Below, piece after piece: positions 8,190 to 17,014 of a stretch of 64,000 nt of DNA (position 1 is the stretch's first letter; every line of letters starts with the position of its first letter). The notes under the pieces were generated by a model, which saw only the letters and a list, made by a program, of their open reading frames with translations, did not search any database and was not told the origin of the DNA. Made by a program: the position numbers and the translations under genes. Source of the stretch: Hyphomicrobiales bacterium (GTDB lineage: Bacteria > Pseudomonadota > Alphaproteobacteria > Rhizobiales > Rhizobiaceae); contig UBQX01000006.1 of assembly GCA_900467685.1 (NCBI GenBank), positions 310,001 to 374,000 of the forward strand. Direction: 5' to 3'.

Positions 8190-10217
8190 TCAGCCCGGCC
8201 CCTCGTGAAAGTGATTGTAAACGAGCCGCGCGACCGATTCGGAAATACCTTCCACGGTCATCAGATCGGAGATGCCGGCGCGCGACACGGCCTTCGCCGT
8301 TCCGAAGTGCTGCAGCAGGGCGCGCTTGCGCTGCGGCCCGATGCCGGCAATTTCGTCCAGCGGGTTCTTGATCATCTCCTTCTTGCGCCGCGCACGGTGC
8401 GAGCCGATGGCAAACCGGTGCGCCTCGTCGCGGAGCCGCTGGATGAAATAAAGAACCGGATCGCGCGGCGGCAGCGAGAAGTCGGGCCGGCCCAAAGCAA
8501 AGAACCGCTCGCGCCCTGCGTCACGATCCACGCCCTTGGCGACGCCGATGGCAGTGACGGCCTGGGTGATTCCCAACTCTTCCAGAATCGCGCGCACCGC
8601 CGTCATCTGCCCCTGACCGCCGTCGATGAGGATGACGTCGGGCCAAGCCGGGAAGCCGCGATCTTCTGAGTCGCCGCTCGGCTGCTGCGTCCGGTCGGGA
8701 ACGCCTTCCTCCTTGATCAGCCGCGAGAAGCGCCGCGTCATCACCTCGCGCATCATGCCGAAGTCGTCGCCGGGGGTGATCTCTTCCGACTTGATATTGA
8801 ACTTGCGGTACTGGTTCTTCACGAAGCCTTCCGGCCCCGCCACCACCATGCCGCCGACCGCATTCGTGCCCATGATATGCGAGTTGTCGTAGATCTCGAT
8901 CCGAGTCGGCACGTAAGGCAGCTGGAACGTCTCGGCAAAGCCCTTCAGCAGGCGGGCCTGCGACGAGGTCTCGGCGAGCTTGCGCCCATGCGCCTCGCGG
9001 GCATTGGCCAGGACATGGTCGATCAGGTCGCGCTTCTCGCCGCGCTTCGGCGCCAGGATTTCCACCTTGCGGCCGGTCTTTTCGCCGAGCGCCTCGGAGA
9101 GAAGCTCGACTTCCTCGATATCCTCCGAAAGCAGGATCTGCCGGGGGCAGGGCTTGTCGTCGTAGAACTGCGCCAGGAAGGCGTTGAGGACTTCAGAACT
9201 CGTCAGCGCCGCATCGGCGCGCGGGAAATAGGCGCGGTTTCCCCAGTTCTGCCCGGTGCGGAAGAAGAAGACTTGAATGCAGGTGAGCCCGCCTTCGTGA
9301 TGGATGGCGAAGGCATCGGCATCTTCGACACTCGCCGGATTGATGCCCTGATGGCTCTGCACATGTGAGAGGCCGGAAAGACGGTCGCGCAGAACGGCGG
9401 CGCGCTCGAAATCCAGGTCCTCAGCCGCTTGCCCCATGGCTGCGGCGATGTGATCCTTCACTGCCTTGCTCTTGCCGGAGAGAAAATCACGCGCTTCGGA
9501 TACCAGCTCCGCATAGTCAGCCGTGCTGATTTCGCCCGTGCACGGGCCGGAACAGCGCTTGATCTGGTAAAGCAGACAGGGCCGCGTCCGCCCCTCATAA
9601 GCGCTGTCGGTGCAGGTGCGCAGCAGAAAGGCGCGCTGCAGCGAATTGATCGTGCTGGAGACTGCAACGGCGGAGGCGAAAGGCCCGAAATAGTCACCCT
9701 TCCGCGCCCTTGCGCCGCGATGCTTGTAGATCGCAGGCGCGGGATGATCGCCGGTCAGCAGGATATAGGGAAACGACTTGTCGTCGCGCAGCAGAACGTT
9801 AAAGCGCGGCCGCAAGCGCTTGATGAGATTCGCTTCCAGCAGAAGCGCCTCGGTCTCCGTCCGCGTCGTGACGAATTCCATGGCGGTCGTCGCGGCGACC
9901 ATATGATGGATGCGATTGGAATGGCCGCGGCCTTGCGCATAATTGCTGACGCGCTTCTTCAGCGAGCGCGCCTTGCCGACGTAAAGGACATCGCCCTTGG
10001 CGTCGAACATGCGGTAGACGCCGGGGCTGTTCGGCAACTGCTTGACATATTCGCCGATCAGCTCCGCACCCGTGAGGCCGGTGGCGGCGGCAAGGTTCTC
10101 CGACCACTCGATGGCAGGCGCCGAACCGGCTTCCACCACCTCGGACAGATCGTCCTCATCATCCTCCGGCACCTCGCCATAAAGGATGCCGCCATCGTCC
10201 TGCTTGCCGCTCGTCAT
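8190..10217 (-). CDS. uvrC: Excinuclease ABC subunit C
   Basis: 675 residues, slightly longer than E. coli UvrC because of an acidic N-terminal extension (~45 residues rich in Asp/Glu). Makes both incisions in nucleotide excision repair. In order: GIY-YIG nuclease domain (SPGVYRMFD...[14 protein letters not shown]), a Cys cluster region ([25 protein letters not shown]), the UVR motif ([13 protein letters not shown]) that contacts UvrB, the RNase H-like 3' domain ([18 protein letters not shown]) and C-terminal helix-hairpin-helix units. Monocistronic; the gap to pgsA is 162 bases. Confidence 0.97.
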   Translation of the reverse strand: MTSGKQDDGGILYGEVPEDDEDDLSEVVEAGSAPAIEWSENLAAATGLTGAELIGEYVKQLPNSPGVYRMFDAKGDVLYVGKARSLKKRVSNYAQGRGHSNRIHHMVAATTAMEFVTTRTETEALLLEANLIKRLRPRFNVLLRDDKSFPYILLTGDHPAPAIYKHRGARARKGDYFGPFASAVAVSSTINSLQRAFLLRTCTDSAYEGRTRPCLLYQIKRCSGPCTGEISTADYAELVSEARDFLSGKSKAVKDHIAAAMGQAAEDLDFERAAVLRDRLSGLSHVQSHQGINPASVEDADAFAIHHEGGLTCIQVFFFRTGQNWGNRAYFPRADAALTSSEVLNAFLAQFYDDKPCPRQILLSEDIEEVELLSEALGEKTGRKVEILAPKRGEKRDLIDHVLANAREAHGRKLAETSSQARLLKGFAETFQLPYVPTRIEIYDNSHIMGTNAVGGMVVAGPEGFVKNQYRKFNIKSEEITPGDDFGMMREVMTRRFSRLIKEEGVPDRTQQPSGDSEDRGFPAWPDVILIDGGQGQMTAVRAILEELGITQAVTAIGVAKGVDRDAGRERFFALGRPDFSLPPRDPVLYFIQRLRDEAHRFAIGSHRARRKKEMIKNPLDEIAGIGPQRKRALLQHFGTAKAVSRAGISDLMTVEGISESVARLVYNHFHEGPG

Positions 10218-10296
10218 TCTGCCTTACCGAATCACCATTCTCTCAGAGCCCGCCATTCTAGCGCCCTGCTGACACGTTTGCGGCATTATATAGGGA

Positions 10297-11070
10297 TCAC
10301 TCGGCCAGTCCTGCCACATCCGGGGTTTCCCACGCCAGATGTTGTCCGCCATCCAGCGCGATCATCTGCCCCGTGACGGAGGATGCGCCATGGAAATAGG
10401 CAATGGTGCGGGCGAATTCCGAAAGATCCGGCCCCTTGCCGAGAAGCAGCGCGCCGGTCTGCTTTTCGAAGTCGGCCTGCGTCTGGCGGACATTGGGCAG
10501 GGTGGGGCCGGGGCCAATGGCATTCACACGGATACGCGGCGCGAGCGACATCGCCATCGTCTTCGTCGCCATCAGCATCGCGGCCTTGGAGAGCATATAG
10601 GAATAGTAGTTGGGCGTTGGTGCCCAGACACGCTGGTCGATGATGTTGACGATCAGGCCCTTTTCGTTCTGATCGAGAAGACGCGCATATTCGCCGGCCA
10701 GGATAGACGGCGCGCGGACATGGACGTCGAAATGGCCGTCCCAGGTCTCCCGGTCGAAATCGGTCACCCAGTCCGGCTGGAACACCGACGCATTGTTGAC
10801 GACGACGCCAAGGCCGCCCAGCGCCCTGTGCGCATGGCGGATCAGGTCGAGCGTTTCCGCCTCATTCCTCAAGTCCGCCTGCAGTGCGACCGCTTCGGCG
10901 CCCGAGTCGCGCAAGGAACGCGCGAATTCCTCCGCCTCCGCCAGAGAGGAATTGGCATGAATTGCGACAGAAAAGCCTAAATTCGCCAGCCCCTCGCAAA
11001 TGGCGCGGCCGATGCGCTTGGCTCCGCCTGTCACCAGCGCGGACTTCTTTGGCAATACATGGTCAGGCAC
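10297..11070 (-). CDS. SDR-family oxidoreductase resembling pteridine reductases (PTR1/FolM)
   Basis: 257 residues. The NADP-binding start TGGAKRIGRAI contains the Lys-Arg seen in PTR1/FolM-type enzymes. The catalytic Tyr and Lys are in YMLSK, and NNASVFQPD is present. The position usually held by the catalytic Ser reads NIIDQ, with Asp, as in pteridine/dihydromonapterin reductases. This suggests reduction of a pterin with NADPH, though general annotation pipelines would call it only an SDR. The start is GTG at 11070, with CGGAG about eight bases upstream. It lies behind uvrC on the same strand. Confidence 0.85.
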   Translation of the reverse strand: MPDHVLPKKSALVTGGAKRIGRAICEGLANLGFSVAIHANSSLAEAEEFARSLRDSGAEAVALQADLRNEAETLDLIRHAHRALGGLGVVVNNASVFQPDWVTDFDRETWDGHFDVHVRAPSILAGEYARLLDQNEKGLIVNIIDQRVWAPTPNYYSYMLSKAAMLMATKTMAMSLAPRIRVNAIGPGPTLPNVRQTQADFEKQTGALLLGKGPDLSEFARTIAYFHGASSVTGQMIALDGGQHLAWETPDVAGLAE

Positions 11071-11440
11071 GCTTGACGGCTCCGTTTTCGGGTTTGCTCA
11101 AGTTACAGATCAAAATAGGCAGTGTAAAATCGGGAATGCATATTAAGGATTTATTAAAGAATTTGGCTCTGAAATCGACATAAGAGTAAACATAGTTATA
11201 ATAGATGGTCATTATTGTACCAATATATGGCTGGTTTTTGGGTTATGGTTAACGAAATCCCTGTTGTAAATCGACAACATCACCTTTCGGACTTCTTTTT
11301 GACACAACAATTTCACAATCTGGCTCTTGGAATTCCTCATTCTCATATCAATTTGAGACTCAACCGGAGAGGGATCAAACCGGATTTTCGGACTGCCCAA
11401 TGAATGATCACGGGCAGGCCGTAGTGAAAAGGAGACTGTT
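11071..11440. other. AT-rich intergenic leader region
   Basis: 370 bases without a convincing gene between divergent SDR and porin genes. It is far richer in A and T than the flanks. It contains the candidate porin promoter (11175-11202), a small hairpin TGTTGT-AAATCG-ACAACA (11262-11279), and the ribosome-binding site AAAAGGAGA just before 11441. Short open frames here lack ribosome sites and have no coherent protein character. Confidence 0.6.
11175..11202 (+). promoter_or_regulatory. Candidate sigma-70 promoter for the porin gene
   Basis: TCGACA (11175-11180, one mismatch to TTGACA), 16 bases, then TATAAT (11197-11202). This would start transcription near 11209 and give a leader of about 230 bases before the porin ATG. 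Sequence match only. Confidence 0.5.
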
Positions 11441-12076
11441 ATGCGTAAAATGATCATCGCTCTTGTGGCTTCGGCTGCTTCCATCGCTTCGGTATCGGCC
11501 GCTTCTGCTGCTGACGCCATCGACTCCATCCCGCAGGCCCCGGCAGCCACGGTTTCGGCTCCCGTAGTCGGCAACTGGGCTGGTGGCTACCTTGGTGCAA
11601 CCGGTTCCTGGAACTGGGGTCAGATCAAGAACTCTGGCTACGCCAATGCTTTCGGTCTCGGCGGCTACGCTGGCTATAACTTCCAGGACGGCCAGCTGGT
11701 ATACGGCGTTGAAGGCAACGTGGATTACAACGGCGCACAGCGCACCACCGCTGGCATCAAGACTGAAACCGGCGTGCAGGGTGCACTCCGCGCTCGTCTC
11801 GGCGTCGACATGAACCCCTTCATGCTCTACGGCGCAGCCGGTGTTGCTGCTGGTAGCGTCAAGGTTTCCGACGGCGCTGGCAACAACGACTCGCGTGGCG
11901 TTATCGGCTGGACCGCTGGCGTCGGCGCAGAAACCAAGGTTACCGACAACGTAACAGCTCGCGTCGAATACGACTTCACGTCGTTCGGCAACCGCACCTA
12001 CGTTCTCGGCGGCACCAACGTTTCGCGTGGCTACGACCAGAACGCTGTCAAGGTCGGTATCGGCTACAAGTTCTGA
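11441..12076 (+). CDS. Outer-membrane beta-barrel protein, Omp25/Omp31/RopB-like
   Basis: 211 residues: a 24-residue signal peptide ending SAASA|AD, a Pro/Ala linker, then the hallmark NWAGGYLGATGSWNWG opening, repeated Gly/aromatic strands (YNFQDGQLVYGVEGNVDY, LRARLGVDMNPFMLYGAAG, WTAGVGAETKV) and a C-terminal Phe (GIGYKF) as needed for barrel insertion. Family members are abundant outer-membrane proteins of rhizobia and Brucella. Codon choice looks biased to a small preferred set compared with neighbours, suggesting high expression. A strong AAAGGAGA site lies upstream and a strong terminator follows, so it is monocistronic. Confidence 0.93.
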   Translation: MRKMIIALVASAASIASVSAASAADAIDSIPQAPAATVSAPVVGNWAGGYLGATGSWNWGQIKNSGYANAFGLGGYAGYNFQDGQLVYGVEGNVDYNGAQRTTAGIKTETGVQGALRARLGVDMNPFMLYGAAGVAAGSVKVSDGAGNNDSRGVIGWTAGVGAETKVTDNVTARVEYDFTSFGNRTYVLGGTNVSRGYDQNAVKVGIGYKF

Positions 12077-12100
12077 TCCGCTTAACCGAGCGTATCAAAG

Positions 12101-12135
12101 GAAAGGCCCGGCTCGCGCCGGGCCTTTCTTGTTTT
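12101..12135 (+). terminator. Intrinsic terminator after the porin gene
   Basis: GAAAGGCCCGGC (12101-12112), loop TCGC, GCCGGGCCTTTC (12117-12128): a perfect 12-bp stem followed by TTGTTTT. Because the stem begins GAAA and ends TTTC it could also act weakly on the opposite strand for the converging GST gene. Confidence 0.92.
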
Positions 12136-12173
12136 GGAGTGTGCTGAAGTTTCAGTCTGGCCGCGCGACCCAT

Positions 12174-12770
12174 CTATCCCCTGGACTTGAACTCCGAATA
12201 GGCTGGGAAGCGTGCCTCGAACTCCGTGATAAAGGCGCGATGTCCGGGCCAGAAGGTTTCCCACTGGCCGGCAAAGCGCAATTCGAGATAGCCGGTCAAG
12301 GCCGCCAGCGCGATATGGCCGCCAGTCAGGCCGTCCGTGAAGGAAACAGGGTTGGCTTCCAGCCACGCCAGACCACGCGTGACCTTCGACCATTGCTTGT
12401 CCAGCCAGGGCTGGTGGATCTTCTCTTCCGGTCGAAAGCGACGTTCGTAGACATGTGCAAGCAGGCAATCCGTAATGCCATCCGCGAGTGCTTCCAGAAC
12501 CTCCGCCTGCGTGCGGCCTGCCGGGTCGACCGGGTAGAGTTTGCCGCCACTCTGGCGATCCAGAAACTGCATGATGGCACGGCTGTCGAAGACCGGAGAA
12601 TCGCCGTCTTGCAGGAGGACAGGAATCTTCCCGAGCGGGTTATTCTCAATCAGCAGCGAGGGTTCGTCGTCAGTTTTCACGACCTCGCTCTCAACGGAAA
12701 GCCCCGTATGGCGGGCTGCCATCCGGACCTTGGCGGAATAAGGCGAGGCGGGGGAATAGAGTATCTTCAT
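12174..12770 (-). CDS. Glutathione S-transferase family protein
   Basis: 198 residues. The N-terminal thioredoxin-like half has YSPASPYSAKVR (putative catalytic Ser), the cis-Pro motif GKIPVLL and the glutathione-binding turn VFDSRAIMQFLD. The C-terminal half is helical with a typical GGHIALAALTGYLELR. The ATG shares its A with the TAA stop of the RNase T2 gene (TAATG), so it is translationally coupled to it. Substrate unknown; no established reason for a GST to travel with an RNase T2. Confidence 0.9.
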   Translation of the reverse strand: MKILYSPASPYSAKVRMAARHTGLSVESEVVKTDDEPSLLIENNPLGKIPVLLQDGDSPVFDSRAIMQFLDRQSGGKLYPVDPAGRTQAEVLEALADGITDCLLAHVYERRFRPEEKIHQPWLDKQWSKVTRGLAWLEANPVSFTDGLTGGHIALAALTGYLELRFAGQWETFWPGHRAFITEFEARFPAYSEFKSRG

Positions 12771-13429
12771 TAGCGCACCGGTGGAATATTGACGGATTTC
12801 AAGGGGCAGGCGTCTGCATCGACTTCCTCGCAGTCGCGGAACTGCAGGTCCTTCGTCATGCAGATCCGAACTTCCTGCAGCATCTTCGAGGCGCAGGAGA
12901 CCGCGATGCCTTTTTCACTCATGCCAGGATTGGCCGCGAGAAATGCCTTCTCGATGTCGCCCGGATTGGCGCTCTTGCCCTGATCGAGCTTGGCCAGCGC
13001 CGGGGGGATCGAAACCTTGTTGTAGGCGTCCCGCAGCGTCTGCAGATAGTCGGCCTGTTTCAGGCCCGAGCAGGTGCCGTGCTTGCGCCATTCATGGCCA
13101 ATGAGGCCCATGGACGGAATGATGTCGAGATAGCGCCGGCCCAGATTGGCGGGCACGCGATCCGATTCGCGCGTGGCACAAAATTCCGGATAGCCGCTTT
13201 CGTTCTGCGGCCAGAGCCCATGCACGATGAAGCCGAAATCCTTGGAGGGATCGCATTGCATCGTCTTCTGCCCCTGAGGATGCGTGGCGCACCAGGACGG
13301 CGACCATGAGAGCGAAAGGACGTAGAAATCGAACCCCTGCTGCGGCCTGTCCTCCGCCTGGGCCTGACTGATCGCGGCCAGGGCAAGCAGACCGGCAAAG
13401 GCTGCGGAGAATCGCTTGCCTGCGGACAT
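12770..13429 (-). CDS. Secreted ribonuclease T2
   Basis: 219 residues with a signal peptide ending near AISQAQA|ED. Both RNase T2 catalytic blocks are present: HGLWPQ and HEWRKHGTC (the two catalytic His and the Glu/Lys set). Cys residues in WCAT, QCD, EFCAT, GTC, SCAS, ICM, DCEE and ACPL suggest disulfides, so a periplasmic or secreted enzyme cleaving RNA via 2',3'-cyclic phosphates. The start at 13429 overlaps the stop of the upstream gene by one base (TGATG); an in-frame ATG also exists at 13447. Forms a coupled trio with the genes on either side. Confidence 0.93.
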   Translation of the reverse strand: MSAGKRFSAAFAGLLALAAISQAQAEDRPQQGFDFYVLSLSWSPSWCATHPQGQKTMQCDPSKDFGFIVHGLWPQNESGYPEFCATRESDRVPANLGRRYLDIIPSMGLIGHEWRKHGTCSGLKQADYLQTLRDAYNKVSIPPALAKLDQGKSANPGDIEKAFLAANPGMSEKGIAVSCASKMLQEVRICMTKDLQFRDCEEVDADACPLKSVNIPPVR

Positions 13430-13833
13430 CAGCGCACTGACCGGCATTGGCGACCGTCGACATACCAGGGGTCGAGACCCGAAATGCAGAAGCGCACGCG
13501 CTCGCCGAGACCGGCAAAGCCCATCCCGCTTTCGATCATGTACCAAAGGTCGCGACGATGGCCGTCGTTCATGTCCACCTTGGCGTGGCAATAGACGCGC
13601 TGAATCGGATGCGTCTCGTCGCGAAAATCGACGCGCGTATTGGAAACGCGGTCAAATCCGAGGATATCGAGGTCAGCCCGAAGATAATGGCTGGCCTTGT
13701 AGTCGAAGCGGTGGTCGATGAAGGAGAGAACGCTGCCGTCGGTGCACTCGCTCGTCCCGGCATATGCCGCGCCGCCGGAAAGCAACGCGCCGCCGAGAGC
13801 AAGGGCTGCGAAGGCCGTCGAAAGTTTCGTCAT
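13429..13833 (-). CDS. Small secreted Cys-containing protein, unknown function
   Basis: 134 residues with a clear signal peptide (LALGGALLSGGAAYA|GT). The mature ~108 residues contain four Cys (SECTD, VYCHA, RFCIS, RQCRS), enough for two disulfides, and are rich in Asp/Arg/aromatics (IDHRFDYKASHYL). I do not recognise the family. Its stop overlaps the RNase T2 start as TGATG, so the two exported proteins are probably made together; a role as partner or modulator of the RNase is only a guess. Confidence 0.8.
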   Translation of the reverse strand: MTKLSTAFAALALGGALLSGGAAYAGTSECTDGSVLSFIDHRFDYKASHYLRADLDILGFDRVSNTRVDFRDETHPIQRVYCHAKVDMNDGHRRDLWYMIESGMGFAGLGERVRFCISGLDPWYVDGRQCRSVR

Positions 13834-13965
13834 AGGCTTCCCCCAAGAGACATGAACATTTCAGGCTTGGGAGAATGGGGAGTTTGCCGGAAGTTTGCAA
13901 GTGACGTTCCGGCGACGTGTCAGCGACAGGGCCCGACATGACCAGCCGATCGCGGAGCCGGAAGT

Positions 13966-14817
13966 TTATTCTTCGCCGCGCAGCCAGATATTGCGCGTGG
14001 AGGCGAAGCGATCCTGCGCGAGCAGCGTCTTCAACACAGGAAGCATCTTCTTCAGCTCGTCATGCAGCGTATAGGGCGGATTGACGATGATGAGGCCGGT
14101 GCCGCTCAGGCCAGTCGTTTCCCGGTCGCTGCGGACCGAAAGCTCTGTGCACAGCATCTTCGGGATTTCGGTTTCTTTCAGCGCCTCATGGAAATCCTTG
14201 ATCGGTGCGCCCTTTTTCAGCGGATACCAGAGGCAATAGGTCCCGCCCGGAAAGCGCCGATAGGCCTTCACCAGACCATCCACCATCCGCTCATACTCGC
14301 CTTCGATCTCGAAGGGCGGATCGACAAGAACAATCCCGCGCTTCTCCTTGGGCGGCATATGCGCGCCGAGCGAGAGCCACCCATCCAGTTCTGTGACGCG
14401 GACATGATAATCGCCCGCGAAGAGATCGCGCAGCGTTTCGCAGTCAGCCGGATGCAGCTCCATGGCCGACAGCCGGTCCTGCTCGCGCAACAGCATGCGG
14501 GTCAGTTTTGGCGAGCCGGGATAAAGCTTTACGCCACCTTCCGGATTCAACGCGCGAACGGCATCGAGATAGGGGGCCAGCGGGGTCGCGACGTCGTCCG
14601 GCAGTTCCGCCGAAATCAGCTTGCCGATCCCGTCGAGCCATTCCCCTGTCTTCTGCGCCTCTGTAGAGGAGAGGTCGTAAAGCCCGATCCCGGCATGCGT
14701 GTCGACGACGCGGAAGGCCTTGTCCTTCTGCTGCAGATAGACGATCAGCCGGGCGAGCACGGCGTGCTTGAGAACATCGGCGAAATTGCCCGCGTGATAG
14801 ATGTGCCGGTAATTCAT
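13966..14817 (-). CDS. rlmJ: 23S rRNA (adenine(2030)-N6)-methyltransferase
   Basis: 283 residues. Opens NYRHIYHAGNFADVLKH, the family signature that contributes to S-adenosylmethionine binding, with DTHAGIGLYDL as the SAM loop and VLVDPPFE as the catalytic (D/N)PP(Y/F) motif. Methylates A2030 of 23S rRNA in E. coli. Stand-alone, divergent from the molybdopterin oxidoreductase. Confidence 0.95.
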   Translation of the reverse strand: MNYRHIYHAGNFADVLKHAVLARLIVYLQQKDKAFRVVDTHAGIGLYDLSSTEAQKTGEWLDGIGKLISAELPDDVATPLAPYLDAVRALNPEGGVKLYPGSPKLTRMLLREQDRLSAMELHPADCETLRDLFAGDYHVRVTELDGWLSLGAHMPPKEKRGIVLVDPPFEIEGEYERMVDGLVKAYRRFPGGTYCLWYPLKKGAPIKDFHEALKETEIPKMLCTELSVRSDRETTGLSGTGLIIVNPPYTLHDELKKMLPVLKTLLAQDRFASTRNIWLRGEE

Positions 14818-14905
14818 TCCGCGCCCCGATCGGTCTCATGAAATCATGTCATGGCCGGCTTTTTCGTCTTCCGGCGCATTTTCGCTTCGCATATACCTGT
14901 GAGCC

Positions 14906-17014
14906 ATGAACATTGCGACCCCCGATCTCACCCGCCCGCGCAAAGGCTTCTCGGCCTGCCCGCACGACTGTCCCTCGACCTGCGCGCTCGAAATCGACAT
15001 CGGCGCGGACGGACGCATCGGGCGCGTTCACGGAGCAAAGGCCAACGACTACACCGACGGCGTCATCTGCGCCAAGGTCGCACGCTATGCCGAACGGCTC
15101 TATCACCCCGACCGGCTGCTGAAACCCATGAAGCGCAAGGGCACGAAAGGGGCAGGGAGCTGGACGGATCTTTCCTGGGAGGCCGCACTCGACGAGATCG
15201 CCGAAGCCTTCGTGAAGGCGGAAGCGGCGCACGGCTCGGAGGCTGTCTGGCCCTATTTCTATGCCGGTACGATGGGTCTCGTGCAGCGCGACTCCATCGA
15301 GCGCCTGCGTCACGCCAAGCGGTATTCCGGCTTCTTCGGCACGATCTGCGTCAATCCGGCGTGGACCGGCGTCATGATGGGCCTCGGCCGGCTGACCGGC
15401 GTCGATCCGCGCGAGATGGCGAAATCCGATTGCGTGGTCATCTGGGGCACGAATGCCGTGTCGACACAGGTCAACGTGATGACGCATGCGATCAAGGCGC
15501 GCAAGGAACGCGGTGCCAAGATCGTCGCCATCGACGTCTACGACACGCCGACCATGAAGCAGGCTGACGTCAAGCTGATCCTCAAGCCGGGCACGGATGC
15601 CGCACTCGCCTGCGCCGCGATGCATGTCGCCTTCCGCGACGGCTACGCCGATCGCGCCTATCTGACGAAATATGCGGATGATCCGGCCGGCCTCGAAGCG
15701 CACCTTGCCACCCGCACGCCGCAATGGGCAGCCGAGATCACCGGCCTGACGGTCGAACAGATCGAGGAATTCGCCCGCCTCGTTGGCACCACCAAGCGCA
15801 GCTTCTTCCGTCTCGGCTATGGCTTCACCCGTAGTCGCAACGGCACCGTTTCCATGCATGCGGCGCTGTCGCTTCCCACCGTGCTCGGCAGCTGGCAGCA
15901 CGAGGGCGGCGGAGCTTTCCACACCAATGCCGACATCTTCGGCATGACGACCGGACTGATCAAGGGCGCAAGCTATGCCGATCCGTCGGTGCGTTCTCTC
16001 GATCAGTCGCAGATCGGCCGCGTCCTGACCGGTGATGCCGAAGCGCTTCGCAACGGCCCGCCGGTCACGGCCATGCTGATCCAGAACACCAATCCGGTGA
16101 ATATTGCCCCTGAGCAGCGCCTGGTCCGCAAGGGCTTCGCCCGCGATGACCTGTTTGTTGCCGTGCACGAGCAGTTCCTGACCGAGACGGCCGAAATGGC
16201 CGATATCGTGTTGCCGGCCACGATGTTCGTCGAGCATGACGACATCTATCGGGGCGGCGGCCAGAGCCATATCCTGCTGGGGCCAAAACTGGTCGAGCCG
16301 CCGGAAACGGTGCGGACGAATCTCTTCGTCATCGAAGAACTCGCAAGGCGCCTCGGCGTGGCCGACAGGGCGGGGTTCGGCATGAGCGAGCGCGACCTGA
16401 TCGCGACGGTGCTCCGGCCGGGCGAGCTGGAGCAGCTGGACGGCGAGAAATGGATCGATCGGAAGCTTCCCTTCGATGAAGCGCATTTCCTCAATGGCTT
16501 CGGCCATGCCGACGGCAAGTTCCATTTCCGCCCCGATTGGACAGGGCAGGCGGCAAGCACCCGCCCTCCGGAGAATGTCGGCATCCTCGGCCCCGCGGCG
16601 CGGCTACCGGATTTCCCGGATTACTGCCCGGTGATCGAGGAGACGGACGAGGCACATCCGTTCCGCCTTGCCACGTCGCCGGCGCGCAATTTTCTCAATT
16701 CCTCCTTCGCTGAAACGAAGACGTCGCGGGAGAAGGAGGGCAGACCGGAGGTCATGATCAATCCGGCCGATGCGGCGGGGCTTGGCATAGAGAGCGGCGA
16801 CATCGTCCGTCTCGGCAACACTCGTGGCGACCTGCGGCTTCATGCCCGAGTGACGAGTGAGGCTCGTACAGGCGTGCTCATTGCCGAAGGTCTGTGGCCC
16901 AATAAGGCACATCTGGATGGCGAAGGTATCAACGTCCTGACCGGGGCCGATTGCGTCGCGCCCTATGGCGGTGCCGGGCTGCACGACAACAAGGTTTGGC
17001 TGGTCAAGGCATGA
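14906..17014 (+). CDS. Molybdopterin-dependent oxidoreductase with [4Fe-4S] cluster
   Basis: 702 residues, DMSO-reductase superfamily. The N-terminal domain has Cys18, Cys22, Cys26 and Cys55 (CPHDCPSTC...ICAKV), a [4Fe-4S] site. Molybdopterin-binding segments follow (WEAALDEIAE, VIWGTNAVSTQ, TNPVNIAPEQ, FLTETAEMADIVLPATMFVEHDD) and a C-terminal MopB dinucleotide-binding barrel (NPADAAGLGIESGDIVRL). No Tat or Sec signal, so cytoplasmic. This subgroup is often annotated only as molybdopterin oxidoreductase; substrate not deducible. Its stop overlaps the following NUDIX start as ATGA. Depends on cofactor made by MoaD/MoaE at 6713-7443. Confidence 0.92.
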   Translation: MNIATPDLTRPRKGFSACPHDCPSTCALEIDIGADGRIGRVHGAKANDYTDGVICAKVARYAERLYHPDRLLKPMKRKGTKGAGSWTDLSWEAALDEIAEAFVKAEAAHGSEAVWPYFYAGTMGLVQRDSIERLRHAKRYSGFFGTICVNPAWTGVMMGLGRLTGVDPREMAKSDCVVIWGTNAVSTQVNVMTHAIKARKERGAKIVAIDVYDTPTMKQADVKLILKPGTDAALACAAMHVAFRDGYADRAYLTKYADDPAGLEAHLATRTPQWAAEITGLTVEQIEEFARLVGTTKRSFFRLGYGFTRSRNGTVSMHAALSLPTVLGSWQHEGGGAFHTNADIFGMTTGLIKGASYADPSVRSLDQSQIGRVLTGDAEALRNGPPVTAMLIQNTNPVNIAPEQRLVRKGFARDDLFVAVHEQFLTETAEMADIVLPATMFVEHDDIYRGGGQSHILLGPKLVEPPETVRTNLFVIEELARRLGVADRAGFGMSERDLIATVLRPGELEQLDGEKWIDRKLPFDEAHFLNGFGHADGKFHFRPDWTGQAASTRPPENVGILGPAARLPDFPDYCPVIEETDEAHPFRLATSPARNFLNSSFAETKTSREKEGRPEVMINPADAAGLGIESGDIVRLGNTRGDLRLHARVTSEARTGVLIAEGLWPNKAHLDGEGINVLTGADCVAPYGGAGLHDNKVWLVKA

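Noticed and set aside
11212-11574. A 120-codon minus-strand frame over the porin leader
   Set aside because: Overlaps the porin signal-peptide region, is repetitive (Ala/Glu/Met) and has no ribosome site.
14849-16525. A 558-codon open frame on the minus strand
   Set aside because: Antisense to the molybdopterin oxidoreductase; no signature of a real protein.
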